DNA of 5,223 bases from DATLAN01 sp035527455 (lineage in GTDB: Bacteria; Planctomycetota; Planctomycetia; Pirellulales; Thermoguttaceae). Location of the stretch: positions 1 through 5,223 of the forward strand of contig DATLAN010000176.1 of assembly GCA_035527455.1 (NCBI GenBank). The letters run 5' to 3'. Within the stretch, counting starts at the first letter, position 1, and each line of letters starts with the position of its first letter. This document shows positions 1 to 5,200 of the stretch, one piece after another. The position numbers were made by a program, and so were the translations under genes. A model generated the notes under the pieces. It made no database searches. It was not told where the DNA came from and saw only the letters and a program-made list of their open reading frames with translations.

Positions 1-1
1 C

Positions 2-208
2 GGCGAAGCCTACGCCTGGGCGATTGCGAACCCGGGCAAGGTCTCCTGCGTCTATGCCCGGAATCCGTACATGCACAGTCTCATGGCCGGCAACGCCCAG
101 CCGATTGACAACCTTGCGGCGTTGGCGAAGGCAGGCGTGCCACCCCATTTGAGCGAGTTGTTTCCGCGCGACCCTAAGGCAAATTCTCCCCAGGACGCAG
201 CATTTTGA
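2..208 (+). CDS. C-terminal end of an alpha/beta-hydrolase-like protein (5' cut by window edge)
   Basis: The open frame enters from the left edge and ends at TGA 206-208, giving 68 visible residues. The stretch AYAWAIANPGKVSCVYARNP, followed by PIDNLAALAKAGVP, resembles the region after the nucleophile elbow of alpha/beta-hydrolases, where 'WAxxNPxKVxCIY' and 'LxPLAKAGVP' are common. That likeness is from memory. In such enzymes the next segment normally carries the last strands with the acid and the catalytic histidine. Here the protein stops only 21 residues after AKAGVP, ending in a polar tail (DPKANSPQDAAF). It therefore seems to lack the usual C-terminal catalytic part and may be a degenerate or non-catalytic member. 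The nucleophile region lies outside the window. Its stop overlaps the TTG start of the SecA-like gene, so the two are probably co-transcribed. The reading frame is firm; the family assignment is moderate. Confidence 0.5.
   Translation, partial: GEAYAWAIANPGKVSCVYARNPYMHSLMAGNAQPIDNLAALAKAGVPPHLSELFPRDPKANSPQDAAF
192..208 (+). promoter_or_regulatory. Shine-Dalgarno AGGA and TTGA stop/start overlap
   Basis: AGGA at 192-195 lies 9 bases before TTG at 205-207. The preceding gene stops with TGA at 206-208, so stop and start share two bases (TTGA). This supports TTG 205 as the start of the SecA-like gene and suggests translational coupling. The first in-frame ATG (268-270, residue 22) lacks this arrangement. 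Confidence 0.6.
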
Positions 209-2163
209 GCGAACTCCCTCCCGGACTTCAGTCGCGACTCCGGTCGGTCGCCGGCGGACCCAACCAGATGCGGCTGACGCATTGGGCCAAGCTGGTACCC
301 AAGATCGGTGCGCTCGAACCGGAGTTGAAGGAACTCAGCGACCAGCAACTCCGCAAGCGGAGCCTGTCGTTGCAGTATCGGGCCAAGAGCGGCGAACCGC
401 TCAGCCGACTGCTGGTGGAAGGCTACGCCCTAATCCGCGAGGCGGGACGGCGCACGATCCAGATGCGCCACTTCGACGTGCAGCTTCTCGGCGGCATCGC
501 CATGTTCCACCACTCCATCGTCCAGATGCAGACCGGCGAAGGCAAGACGCTGACCGCCACGCTGCCGATGTACCTCTACGCGTTGACCGGCAAAGGCTGC
601 CAATTGGCCACCGTCAACGACTACCTGGCACGCCGCGACGCCGAGTGGATGCGGCCGATCTACGAGGCCCTGGGCTTGACGATCGGCGTGGTCGAGACCC
701 AGATGCCGCAGCCCGTCCGCCGCAAGGCCTACGCCTGCGACGTCACCTACGGCACGGCCAAGGAGTTCGGGTTCGACTTCCTCCGCGATCGGCTGCTGTT
801 GCGCCGCATCGGCGAGGGACAATCGGATCTGTTGGGCGGGATGCTCCAGGAGGGCAGTCGGGCGGCGCACGAAAAACCGGTCCAGCGCGACCCCTACTTC
901 ACCCTGGTCGACGAAGCCGACAGCATCCTCATCGACGAGGGCCGTACGCCGCTGATCATCAGTGCGATTCCCACCGAAGAGCAGCGGATCGAGGTCGAAT
1001 GCTACCGGTGGTGTTCCACCGTAATGGACGAGTTCATCGATGACGAGGATTATGAATACGATCACGAGAAAAAGAAGGCCGAGTTGACCCGCGAAGGCCG
1101 CCAAAAGGCCCGGCTGCTGCCCAAGCCCGCCGATCTGGACACCGTGGGCATGGTCAACATCTATCAGTACCTGGAGCGGGCGATCCTGGTCAACCGCGAG
1201 TATCATCTCGATCGGCAATTCGTGATCCGCGACGGCGAGGTGGTGATCGTCGACGAGTTCACCGGCCGGCTGGCCGAGGGACGAAAATGGCGCGAGGGAA
1301 TCCACCAGGCGGTCGAGGCCATGGCGGGCGTCGACGTGACCGTGGCCACCGGGCAGGCCGCGCGCATAACCATCCAGGACTTCTTCCTCCGCTACGAACG
1401 ACTGGCCGGGATGACCGGCACCGCCATGCCTTCGGCCCGAGAGCTGCGGAAGATCTATCGCTGCCACGTCATGGCGATCCCCACCAACCGCCCGGAGATC
1501 CGCCAGCGGCTGCCCGACCGGATCTTCGGCACCACCGACCAGAAGTGGGACGCCGTGGTCGAGGAAGTGTGCCGCCTGCACGCCGAGGGCCGGCCGCTAC
1601 TGATCGGAACCCGGTCCATCGACAAGTCGGAACTCCTCTCGAAGCTGCTCGAGGCCAAGGGCGTCGAACACTCCGTGCTCAACGCCAACCACATCCAGGC
1701 CGAGGCCGATATCGTGGCCCGGGCCGGCCTGCCCGATAAGGTGACCGTTTCGACCAACATGGCCGGGCGGGGCACCGACATCAAGCTCGGCGAAGGGATC
1801 GCGGATCTCGGCGGCCTGCACGTGATCTGCACCGAGATGCACGACTCGGCGCGGATCGACCGCCAGTTGATGGGCCGCTGCGGTCGCCAGGGCGACCCGG
1901 GCACCTGCCGGCAGTTTTTGGCGCTGGACGACGAACTGCTGCTGACGGGCCTGGGGCCGGAGAAGTCGCGCAAGTACAAGGACCGGGGCGAGAACTCCAA
2001 CGGCACGTTCGACCGGTTCACCCGACTGTTCCGCAAGGCCCAGAAGAAAGTCGAGCGCCGCCACTTCCGCCAGCGAAAGGCCCTGATGTACTTCGAGAAG
2101 GAGCGGAAGAAGATGCAGCGCCAAATGGGCCAAGACCCCTATCTCGACACGCCGGGCACGTAG
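205..2163 (+). CDS. secA: Short SecA-type translocase ATPase lacking the wing and C-terminal domains
   Basis: This is a SecA-family motor of 652 residues; SecA drives preproteins through SecYEG by ATP hydrolysis. Visible in order: Walker A MQTGEGKT (108-115), NDYLARRDAEWM (138-149), TYGTAKEFGFDFLRD (181-195), Walker B DEAD (236-239) followed by SILIDEGRTPLIISA, a preprotein cross-linking domain (roughly 255-375, with VIVDEFTGRL at 347-356), MTGTA (403-407), TNMAGRGTDI (517-526), and motif VI QLMGRCGRQGDPG (554-566; usually QLRGRSGRQGD). Between FLRD and DEAD there are about 39 residues where I remember about 18, an insertion of about 20. The scaffold helix begins (AQKKVERRHFRQRK, 612-625), but the protein ends at 652. 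The wing domain and cysteine zinc tail of 800-900-residue SecAs are absent. Codon use is uniform and the end is clean, so this looks like a distinct short SecA (SecA2-like paralogue) rather than a fresh truncation. Its substrate is unknown. Confidence 0.9.
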   Translation: MSELPPGLQSRLRSVAGGPNQMRLTHWAKLVPKIGALEPELKELSDQQLRKRSLSLQYRAKSGEPLSRLLVEGYALIREAGRRTIQMRHFDVQLLGGIAMFHHSIVQMQTGEGKTLTATLPMYLYALTGKGCQLATVNDYLARRDAEWMRPIYEALGLTIGVVETQMPQPVRRKAYACDVTYGTAKEFGFDFLRDRLLLRRIGEGQSDLLGGMLQEGSRAAHEKPVQRDPYFTLVDEADSILIDEGRTPLIISAIPTEEQRIEVECYRWCSTVMDEFIDDEDYEYDHEKKKAELTREGRQKARLLPKPADLDTVGMVNIYQYLERAILVNREYHLDRQFVIRDGEVVIVDEFTGRLAEGRKWREGIHQAVEAMAGVDVTVATGQAARITIQDFFLRYERLAGMTGTAMPSARELRKIYRCHVMAIPTNRPEIRQRLPDRIFGTTDQKWDAVVEEVCRLHAEGRPLLIGTRSIDKSELLSKLLEAKGVEHSVLNANHIQAEADIVARAGLPDKVTVSTNMAGRGTDIKLGEGIADLGGLHVICTEMHDSARIDRQLMGRCGRQGDPGTCRQFLALDDELLLTGLGPEKSRKYKDRGENSNGTFDRFTRLFRKAQKKVERRHFRQRKALMYFEKERKKMQRQMGQDPYLDTPGT

Positions 2164-2813
2164 CGGGTTTCGCTCGATCGGCGTGCGGCGTGATACCAGC
2201 TACGCCTCAGTCGAACGAACCATTCTTTTCCATTTCGACGGCTCTGGGGCAACAATGGCGGCCTCGACCGCCCGTGCGGATGACCGGAAGGTCTTCATTA
2301 TCAACGGCTTACGACGCGAGGCCGATCCGCGTTTTGCCCGCGCGACTGTATTGTTTCAGGCCCCACGCCTGGGCGCGCGGTGGAGTTTCCCACCTTGTCG
2401 CCACTGTAACCCGTTGCGTGCCAGCGAGTTGTGTCGATCGGCCCCCCCTTGACACGCAACCCGCCCTCGGTTACCTTCGCGGCCCTTCGCCTCGCCGCAA
2501 GTCGTTTCACCAGAGGCACTTGGGAATAGATGCTCATTTTTTGCATATTTCGCCAATCCGAGTCCAACAATTGCCCGAGGCCACGCCCGACATTCGCTTT
2601 CCGGCCATCAAGCACGCCCCCGCTGCCGCGCCGAGGAAGCCATATCGCGAGTTGTCAAGGAACAATCGCGCACGATATATACGTGAACAAGTGTACCCTA
2701 CTTCGTGCCATTCTGCAAGACCGGAAAATGGGCCGCACAGGAGAAGGATCGCGAAGGGACGAAAACGCGAAAGCTGCGGCAAGCCGGGTGCCTTCGTTCA
2801 AGGGTTTCTCCTC
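2164..2813. other. Gene-free spacer after the SecA-like gene
   Basis: All six frames were considered. The longer open frames here give low-complexity, Arg/Pro/Ser-rich translations with no recognisable motif and no good ribosome binding site. I see no tRNA, no terminator with a T-run and no obvious pseudogene. The one supported element is the promoter at 2449-2477. The stretch may be ordinary intergenic DNA or the decayed flank of the cassette island. Confidence 0.5.
2449..2477 (+). promoter_or_regulatory. Sigma70-type promoter, TTGACA-N17-TACCTT
   Basis: A perfect -35 box TTGACA at 2449-2454, preceded by a C-run, is followed after 17 bases by TACCTT at 2472-2477, which keeps the T and A at -10 positions 1 and 2 and the final T. 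It shares C-rich lead and TTGACRCG with the elements at 2814 and 5201, so the three may belong to one promoter class of this genome. No convincing gene starts just downstream; it may serve a decayed gene or a small RNA. Confidence 0.45.
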
Positions 2814-2843
2814 TTGACGCGTCCGGCCGCAGGGCGGGATAAT
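2814..2843 (+). promoter_or_regulatory. Sigma70-type promoter TTGACG-N18-GATAAT, left copy of a repeated element
   Basis: TTGACG (2814-2819) and GATAAT (2838-2843) are 18 bases apart and read towards the cassette genes. The first 23 bases (2814-2836) match 5201-5223 with two substitutions, at the 9th and 12th bases. The next supported gene to the right is the HEPN gene starting 324 bases downstream, so this promoter could express the cassettes in the way an integron Pc does. The GC-rich spacer is almost the same in both copies, which is more than two promoters need to share. The element may therefore be a dispersed repeat as well as a promoter. Confidence 0.5.
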
Positions 2844-3070
2844 GGGGGCAGGAGAAAGGGGGCTCGTAGTTCCGCCGATAGCCTATAGATCGCGGAAGCA
2901 GTCTGCGTGCTATATGGAAAACCGGATAAGACCACATGATAGACGGGTGAGGCTTCCCAACCTGTTGACACCAAAGAACTTGTTGGGCGAGAAGTCGCCG
3001 ATCAGAGTTCGTAATACGCTGGCAGGTTCGTCGGCCTAACACGCAAGTCCGAGGTATAGGCCGATCCGCC
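2844..3070. other. Gene-free leader between promoter and attI-like motif
   Basis: No supported coding sequence was found. The 65-residue open frame starting at 2842 begins inside the -10 box and has no ribosome binding site. The only structure noted is the small hairpin at 2956-2987. A GCCTAAC at 3034-3040 fits the integron R'' box RYYYAAC, but the sequence after it does not fold with the GTTATGC at 3081-3087 as an attC should. Confidence 0.4.
2956..2987. repeat. Small inverted repeat CCCAAC...GTTGGG
   Basis: CCCAAC (2956-2961) pairs with GTTGGG (2982-2987). After a CT/TT internal mismatch, GTT (2964-2966) pairs with AAC (2977-2979), leaving a 10-base loop. GTTGGGC at 2982-2988 fits the integron R' box GTTRRRY, but the element is only about 33 bases and lacks L boxes, so it is not called an attC. 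No T-run follows, so it is not an intrinsic terminator. Confidence 0.35.
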
Positions 3071-3087
3071 TACTAACAGAGTTATGC
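3071..3087 (+). other. Possible integron attI-like core
   Basis: ACTAAC, AGA and GTTATGC follow each other at 3072-3087. This has the layout of the attI1 core as I remember it (CTAAAAC, AAA, GTTAGGC): an inverted L box, a 3-base spacer, then the R box with the crossover G/TT. The R box deviates from GTTRRRY at its fifth base (T), and the L box fits RYYYAAC only partly. Its position fits, just before the first cassette gene. There is no integrase gene next to it, so it could be a relic attI, the R' remnant of a lost attC, or chance. Confidence 0.3.
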
Positions 3088-3153
3088 AGATGAGCCGACC
3101 GAACCCGTACTCACAGATTTGTGTCCTACCTCGAACGTAATTTCACTCTGCAC

Positions 3154-3158
3154 GGAGG
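3154..3158 (+). promoter_or_regulatory. Strong Shine-Dalgarno GGAGG for the HEPN gene
   Basis: GGAGG ends 8 bases before ATG 3167. This selects ATG 3167 over the upstream in-frame start at 3119, which has no comparable site and would add 16 residues of unconvincing sequence. Confidence 0.75.
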
Positions 3159-3166
3159 ACACCGCA

Positions 3167-3796
3167 ATGCAAAAGCACCAACAAGACGTCTTCCAAAGCT
3201 GGGCCAAATTTCTCAACCCCGCATCACTCAAATTGAACCTGATAATCGCTTCGCTGTTCCTCGCCGCATACGAAACGCTACGAAACTCGATCATCGAACA
3301 AATCCGCGCCTTCTTCACGAACGGTTTCAACCAAGAGGGTTGCATCGTTGATCCCAAATACCAAAGGGACGTTTTGTCCCGCCACAAGAGTCCGTTGCGC
3401 GCGTCACTTCTGTGGTTCCGCGAAATGCATGTGGTGGATGATTCGGATATCGAATTGGTGGATCGAATCCGTGAACATCGAAATCAATTGGCCCACGACC
3501 TTCCGAAATTCATCGCAACTAACGATGCTGACATCAATGTCGAATTGATCGGATCAATCTATCAATTGGTCACCAGAATCGATCGCTGGTGGGTCCGCGA
3601 AGTCGAGATTCCAACCAACCCGGATTTCGACGATCAAGACGTTGCCGCTATTCCCGACGCGGGGATCACGTCTGGGAATATGATGTTTCTTCAACTGATG
3701 ATCCAAATCGCGACCGGTGATGATGCCGATGCGGAAGAAATGTACAGTCAATTCATGCAGGTGGTCGAGAAACACGCGGTGCAAACATCTGCATAA
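3167..3796 (+). CDS. HEPN-domain protein, candidate RNase of an integron cassette
   Basis: The protein has 209 residues and follows a strong GGAGG site. I do not recognise a named family. The central sequence RIREHRNQLAH contains RNQLAH (105-110), which is the Rx4-6H signature of HEPN domains. This motif forms the metal-independent RNase centre in many toxins, abortive-infection proteins and CRISPR effectors. A long N-terminal helical stretch (about 20-50, with AAYETLRNSIIEQIRAFF) suits the helical bundle, and a second helical segment (about 125-145) follows the motif. The C-terminal third is acidic (DFDDQD, DDADAEE). No signal peptide or membrane helix is evident. It stands alone in a cassette with no obvious antitoxin such as an MNT nucleotidyltransferase. 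The stop codon lies inside the R'' box of the attC. RNase activity and a defence role are inferences; HEPN domains can also be inactive. Moderately low GC fits horizontal transfer. Confidence 0.7.
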   Translation: MQKHQQDVFQSWAKFLNPASLKLNLIIASLFLAAYETLRNSIIEQIRAFFTNGFNQEGCIVDPKYQRDVLSRHKSPLRASLLWFREMHVVDDSDIELVDRIREHRNQLAHDLPKFIATNDADINVELIGSIYQLVTRIDRWWVREVEIPTNPDFDDQDVAAIPDAGITSGNMMFLQLMIQIATGDDADAEEMYSQFMQVVEKHAVQTSA

Positions 3797-3881
3797 CAAT
3801 CGCATGCACCGGAGCCGCCGATCCGGCCGGTTTCAAATGGAGAGTCACTTGGCGGCGGCCCGGTGATGGGGGTCGTTAGAT
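3791..3881 (+). other. Integron attC recombination site (attC1)
   Basis: R'' GCATAAC (3791-3797) pairs through TAAC with GTTA of R' GTTAGAT (3875-3881), a perfect GTTRRRY. Inside, CAT (3803-3805) pairs with ATG (3866-3868), CACCGG (3807-3812) with CCGGTG (3860-3865), and GCCGCCG (3814-3820) with CGGCGGC (3853-3859). The left arm has two unpaired bases, G3806 and A3813, with no partner on the right. These are the extrahelical bases by which the integrase chooses the bottom strand. A 32-base variable terminal region (3821-3852) closes the structure. The stop codon of the HEPN gene lies in R''. The 91-base length is normal for attC. Confidence 0.85.
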
Positions 3882-4900
3882 CAGGACAGATGGACAGGTG
3901 GTCTTCTATATCCGGCCCCGATCTGGGCTTCATGAATACGCTGGACGCGGTAGTTTCAAAAGCGCCGCTTGACTGCGTTCGAGATCTGCGCGCAAGTCCC
4001 ACGCTCGTGGTTACGTCTGACTACAGCGGCCAGCAGAAGGGGTCTACCTTCGAGACCTACGCAATCCTGATCATAGGCTCGGTCGGATGGCACGCATGGG
4101 AGGCGGCGCGCGTGGAACTCCGCCGCTCTTTCAAGGTTGGACGCAGACGGATCTCCTTCAAGGGCCTCGGCGATTCCTGCAAGAGGCGGGTGCTGCCGTG
4201 CTTCCTGAATGCGGCCGACCAGATACCGGGGCTCTGCGTAGTTTTGGCAGTGAACCGTGCGACCCCCAGCCTCTTCTGCGAAGAAGGAGCAATGGACTTC
4301 AGTTCCCCAGCTTTGCTTCCGTACTGCCACTACGATGCGCGTGTCTTTGAGCGGCTCTTGCGTGTCATCCACTTCGTCAGTTTCTTCTTGGCAGGCCTCT
4401 CCCGTCAGGGCCAGAACGTACTTTGGTATACGGACCAAGACGCTATTGCTGCCAATGACGAGAGGGTTGTCGAGCTTACAGGCCTCTGGGCAGCAGTGTT
4501 TCAGCAATACTTGCAGCACAATCTGAGGCACATCAGGTGCGGTACGACGCGATGCGATAATGGGTCTCTCCAAATCGAGGATCTGGCTTCGGTGCCAGAT
4601 CTGGCTGCTGGAGCCTTTAGTGAGCTACTCAACTCGTATGCCGCTGAAGGTGGTACGCCGACTAGCCGCCTCGTTGTTCCGGTGCCCCAACGTCTGTCTC
4701 CTAAGAGCGCGCACATCTGCATGTGGTTGGCGTATACTAGGGCACGGCTCAATCGACTGCTGTACGTGATTGAGAAAGTCCCAGCTACGGGAGGCTTGCG
4801 CGTGAAGGAACTGCATTTGCATGCGCTAGAGAAACTCTAACAACAGGCTCATGCGGACATTTGGGCCGGGCGGCCCAAATGTCCGCGTGAGCCTGACACG
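3876..4900 (+). mobile_element. Integron gene cassette 2 (nuclease-like gene)
   Basis: It is bounded by the G/TT crossover points of two GTTRRRY boxes, GTTAGAT (3875-3881) and GTTAAGC (4900-4906), giving a unit of 1025 bases with one gene reading toward its own attC-like hairpin. The gene begins within about 15-60 bases of the left border, typical of cassettes without their own promoter. Two 60-base samples have about 52-53% GC, between the HEPN and SecA-like genes, suggesting a separate origin for each cassette. Confidence 0.65.
3890..4840 (+). CDS. Hypothetical protein, possibly DUF3800/RNase H-like
   Basis: The protein has 316 residues from ATG 3890. An in-frame GTG at 3863 lies inside the attC and is unlikely; ATG 3932 is an alternative. 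AGGA at 3883-3886 is close to ATG 3890, so the start is uncertain. I do not recognise a named family. Near the N-terminus, LVVTSDYSG has its Asp at residue 44, like the first acidic strand of RNase H-fold proteins. WYTDQDAIAAND (Asp 182 and 184) is a possible second acidic site, and IEDLASVPDLAAGA (Glu 230, Asp 231, Asp 237) resembles the 'ADLVAGA' end motif of DUF3800 proteins. Other conserved-looking parts are GRRRISFKGLGD and RCGTTRCDNGS. No signal peptide is seen; the VIHFVSFFLAGL segment is hydrophobic but short. The stop codon lies in the R'' box of the downstream attC. Coding is well supported; the nuclease reading is tentative. Confidence 0.75.
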   Translation: MDRWSSISGPDLGFMNTLDAVVSKAPLDCVRDLRASPTLVVTSDYSGQQKGSTFETYAILIIGSVGWHAWEAARVELRRSFKVGRRRISFKGLGDSCKRRVLPCFLNAADQIPGLCVVLAVNRATPSLFCEEGAMDFSSPALLPYCHYDARVFERLLRVIHFVSFFLAGLSRQGQNVLWYTDQDAIAANDERVVELTGLWAAVFQQYLQHNLRHIRCGTTRCDNGSLQIEDLASVPDLAAGAFSELLNSYAAEGGTPTSRLVVPVPQRLSPKSAHICMWLAYTRARLNRLLYVIEKVPATGGLRVKELHLHALEKL

Positions 4901-4906
4901 TTAAGC
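4835..4906 (+). other. attC-like site with a 24-bp perfect-length hairpin (attC2)
   Basis: CTCTAAC (4835-4841) and GTTAAGC (4900-4906, a perfect GTTRRRY) pair through TAAC/GTTA. Inside lie unpaired AA (4842-4843) and ACAC (4896-4899), then a 24-bp stem: 4844-4867 with 4872-4895, a single T-G wobble (4852/4887) and a GGGC loop. The stop codon of the cassette gene sits in R''. Unlike attC1 it has no bulged base; only the unequal spacer (2 against 4 bases) gives asymmetry. An intrinsic terminator is less likely because no T-run follows the stem. Its place at the end of a cassette gene supports attC. Confidence 0.65.
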
Positions 4907-4965
4907 GAGAAGCCGCCCCATCCATGCATGCGGTTCGTGAATCGTGCCGAGTGAGCGCCGGGTGC

Positions 4966-4984
4966 CACTGGCGTGTCGCCAGTG
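4966..4984. repeat. Short hairpin CACTGGCG-TGT-CGCCAGTG
   Basis: An 8-bp perfect stem with a 3-base loop lies within GGTGCCACTGGCGTGTCGCC. From memory, GGGTGCCACTGGC...GCCAGTGC elements recur in planctomycete genomes; only one copy is seen in this window. Its function is unknown. Confidence 0.45.
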
Positions 4985-5099
4985 CTTCTTCGGCCGGTGC
5001 TTGTCTTTTGCCCACCCAACACGGGCTGGAGCGAGCGTCGGTCCAGTAGAGATGCACAGCGGCCCGGCCGTGTGATGCGGCTGCCGCGGGTGGCCTCGT

Positions 5100-5150
5100 C
5101 GATTTTCCGGAGTGGGCGTTGCCACATGATTCGGCTGGTTCGGAAAATCG
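5100..5150. repeat. Inverted repeat CGATTTTCCG...CGGAAAATCG
   Basis: A 10-bp perfect inverted repeat (5100-5109 with 5141-5150) extends inward by a G-T wobble and an A-T pair (5110-5111 with 5139-5140), enclosing about 27 bases. It has no terminator T-run. It lies about 50 bases before the promoter-like element at 5201 and could be an operator, a structured RNA or a mobile-element end. Confidence 0.4.
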
Positions 5151-5200
5151 TCGGGGTCGCGGAGCGACAAGAGGGATTCGGCTGAAGTAAAGGCCTCCCC

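Larger units (their letters stand above)
3082..3875 (+). mobile_element. Integron gene cassette 1 (HEPN-domain gene)
   Basis: The right border is well supported: the crossover G/TT in the R' box of the attC at 3791-3881 lies after base 3875. The left border is inferred from GTTATGC at 3081-3087 and is uncertain. Within these limits the unit is 794 bases: an 85-base leader, one gene reading toward the attC, and the attC itself, a normal cassette plan. GC in three 60-base samples of the gene is about 43-50%, against 67-72% in two samples of the SecA-like gene, which fits foreign origin. Confidence 0.6.
4907..5200. other. Gene-free region after the cassettes
   Basis: No supported gene was found. 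A 70-residue open frame at 4973-5185 has no ribosome binding site and an Arg-rich translation typical of chance frames in GC-rich DNA. No further attC or GTTRRRY pair is visible, so the array seems to end at 4900 or its continuation is gene-less here. Two inverted repeats are listed separately. Confidence 0.45.

Noticed and set aside
430..1581. Long minus-strand frame opposite the SecA-like gene
   Set aside because: Antisense shadow caused by codon bias; the plus strand carries all the SecA motifs.
2530..2817. 95-residue open frame downstream of the 2449 promoter
   Set aside because: No clear Shine-Dalgarno site and no recognisable domain; its stop falls in the -35 box of the next promoter.
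2190..2888. 232-residue open frame after the SecA-like gene
   Set aside because: No ribosome binding site, an Arg/Pro/Ser-rich translation with no motif, and it runs through the promoter at 2814. It looks like a chance frame in GC-rich DNA.
2842..3039. 65-residue frame ending at a GCCTAAC box, considered as an earlier cassette gene
   Set aside because: The start codon lies within the -10 box, there is no ribosome binding site, and the box is not followed by a foldable attC.
2698..3042. 114-residue frame on the minus strand, considered as an integrase remnant
   Set aside because: No tyrosine-recombinase motifs and no family likeness; it crosses the promoter in antisense.
3034..3087. GCCTAAC...GTTATGC as a complete attC
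   Set aside because: Only the outer TAAC/GTTA pairs. The inner sequence gives no L-box pairing, only a weak TAGGC/GCCTA stem out of register.
4844..4895. The long hairpin as an intrinsic terminator
   Set aside because: It is followed by ACACGTTAAGC, not a T-run, and the flanking TAAC/GTTA boxes fit attC better.
4973..5185. 70-residue frame at the right edge
   Set aside because: It starts inside the hairpin at 4966-4984, has no ribosome binding site and has no recognisable motif.
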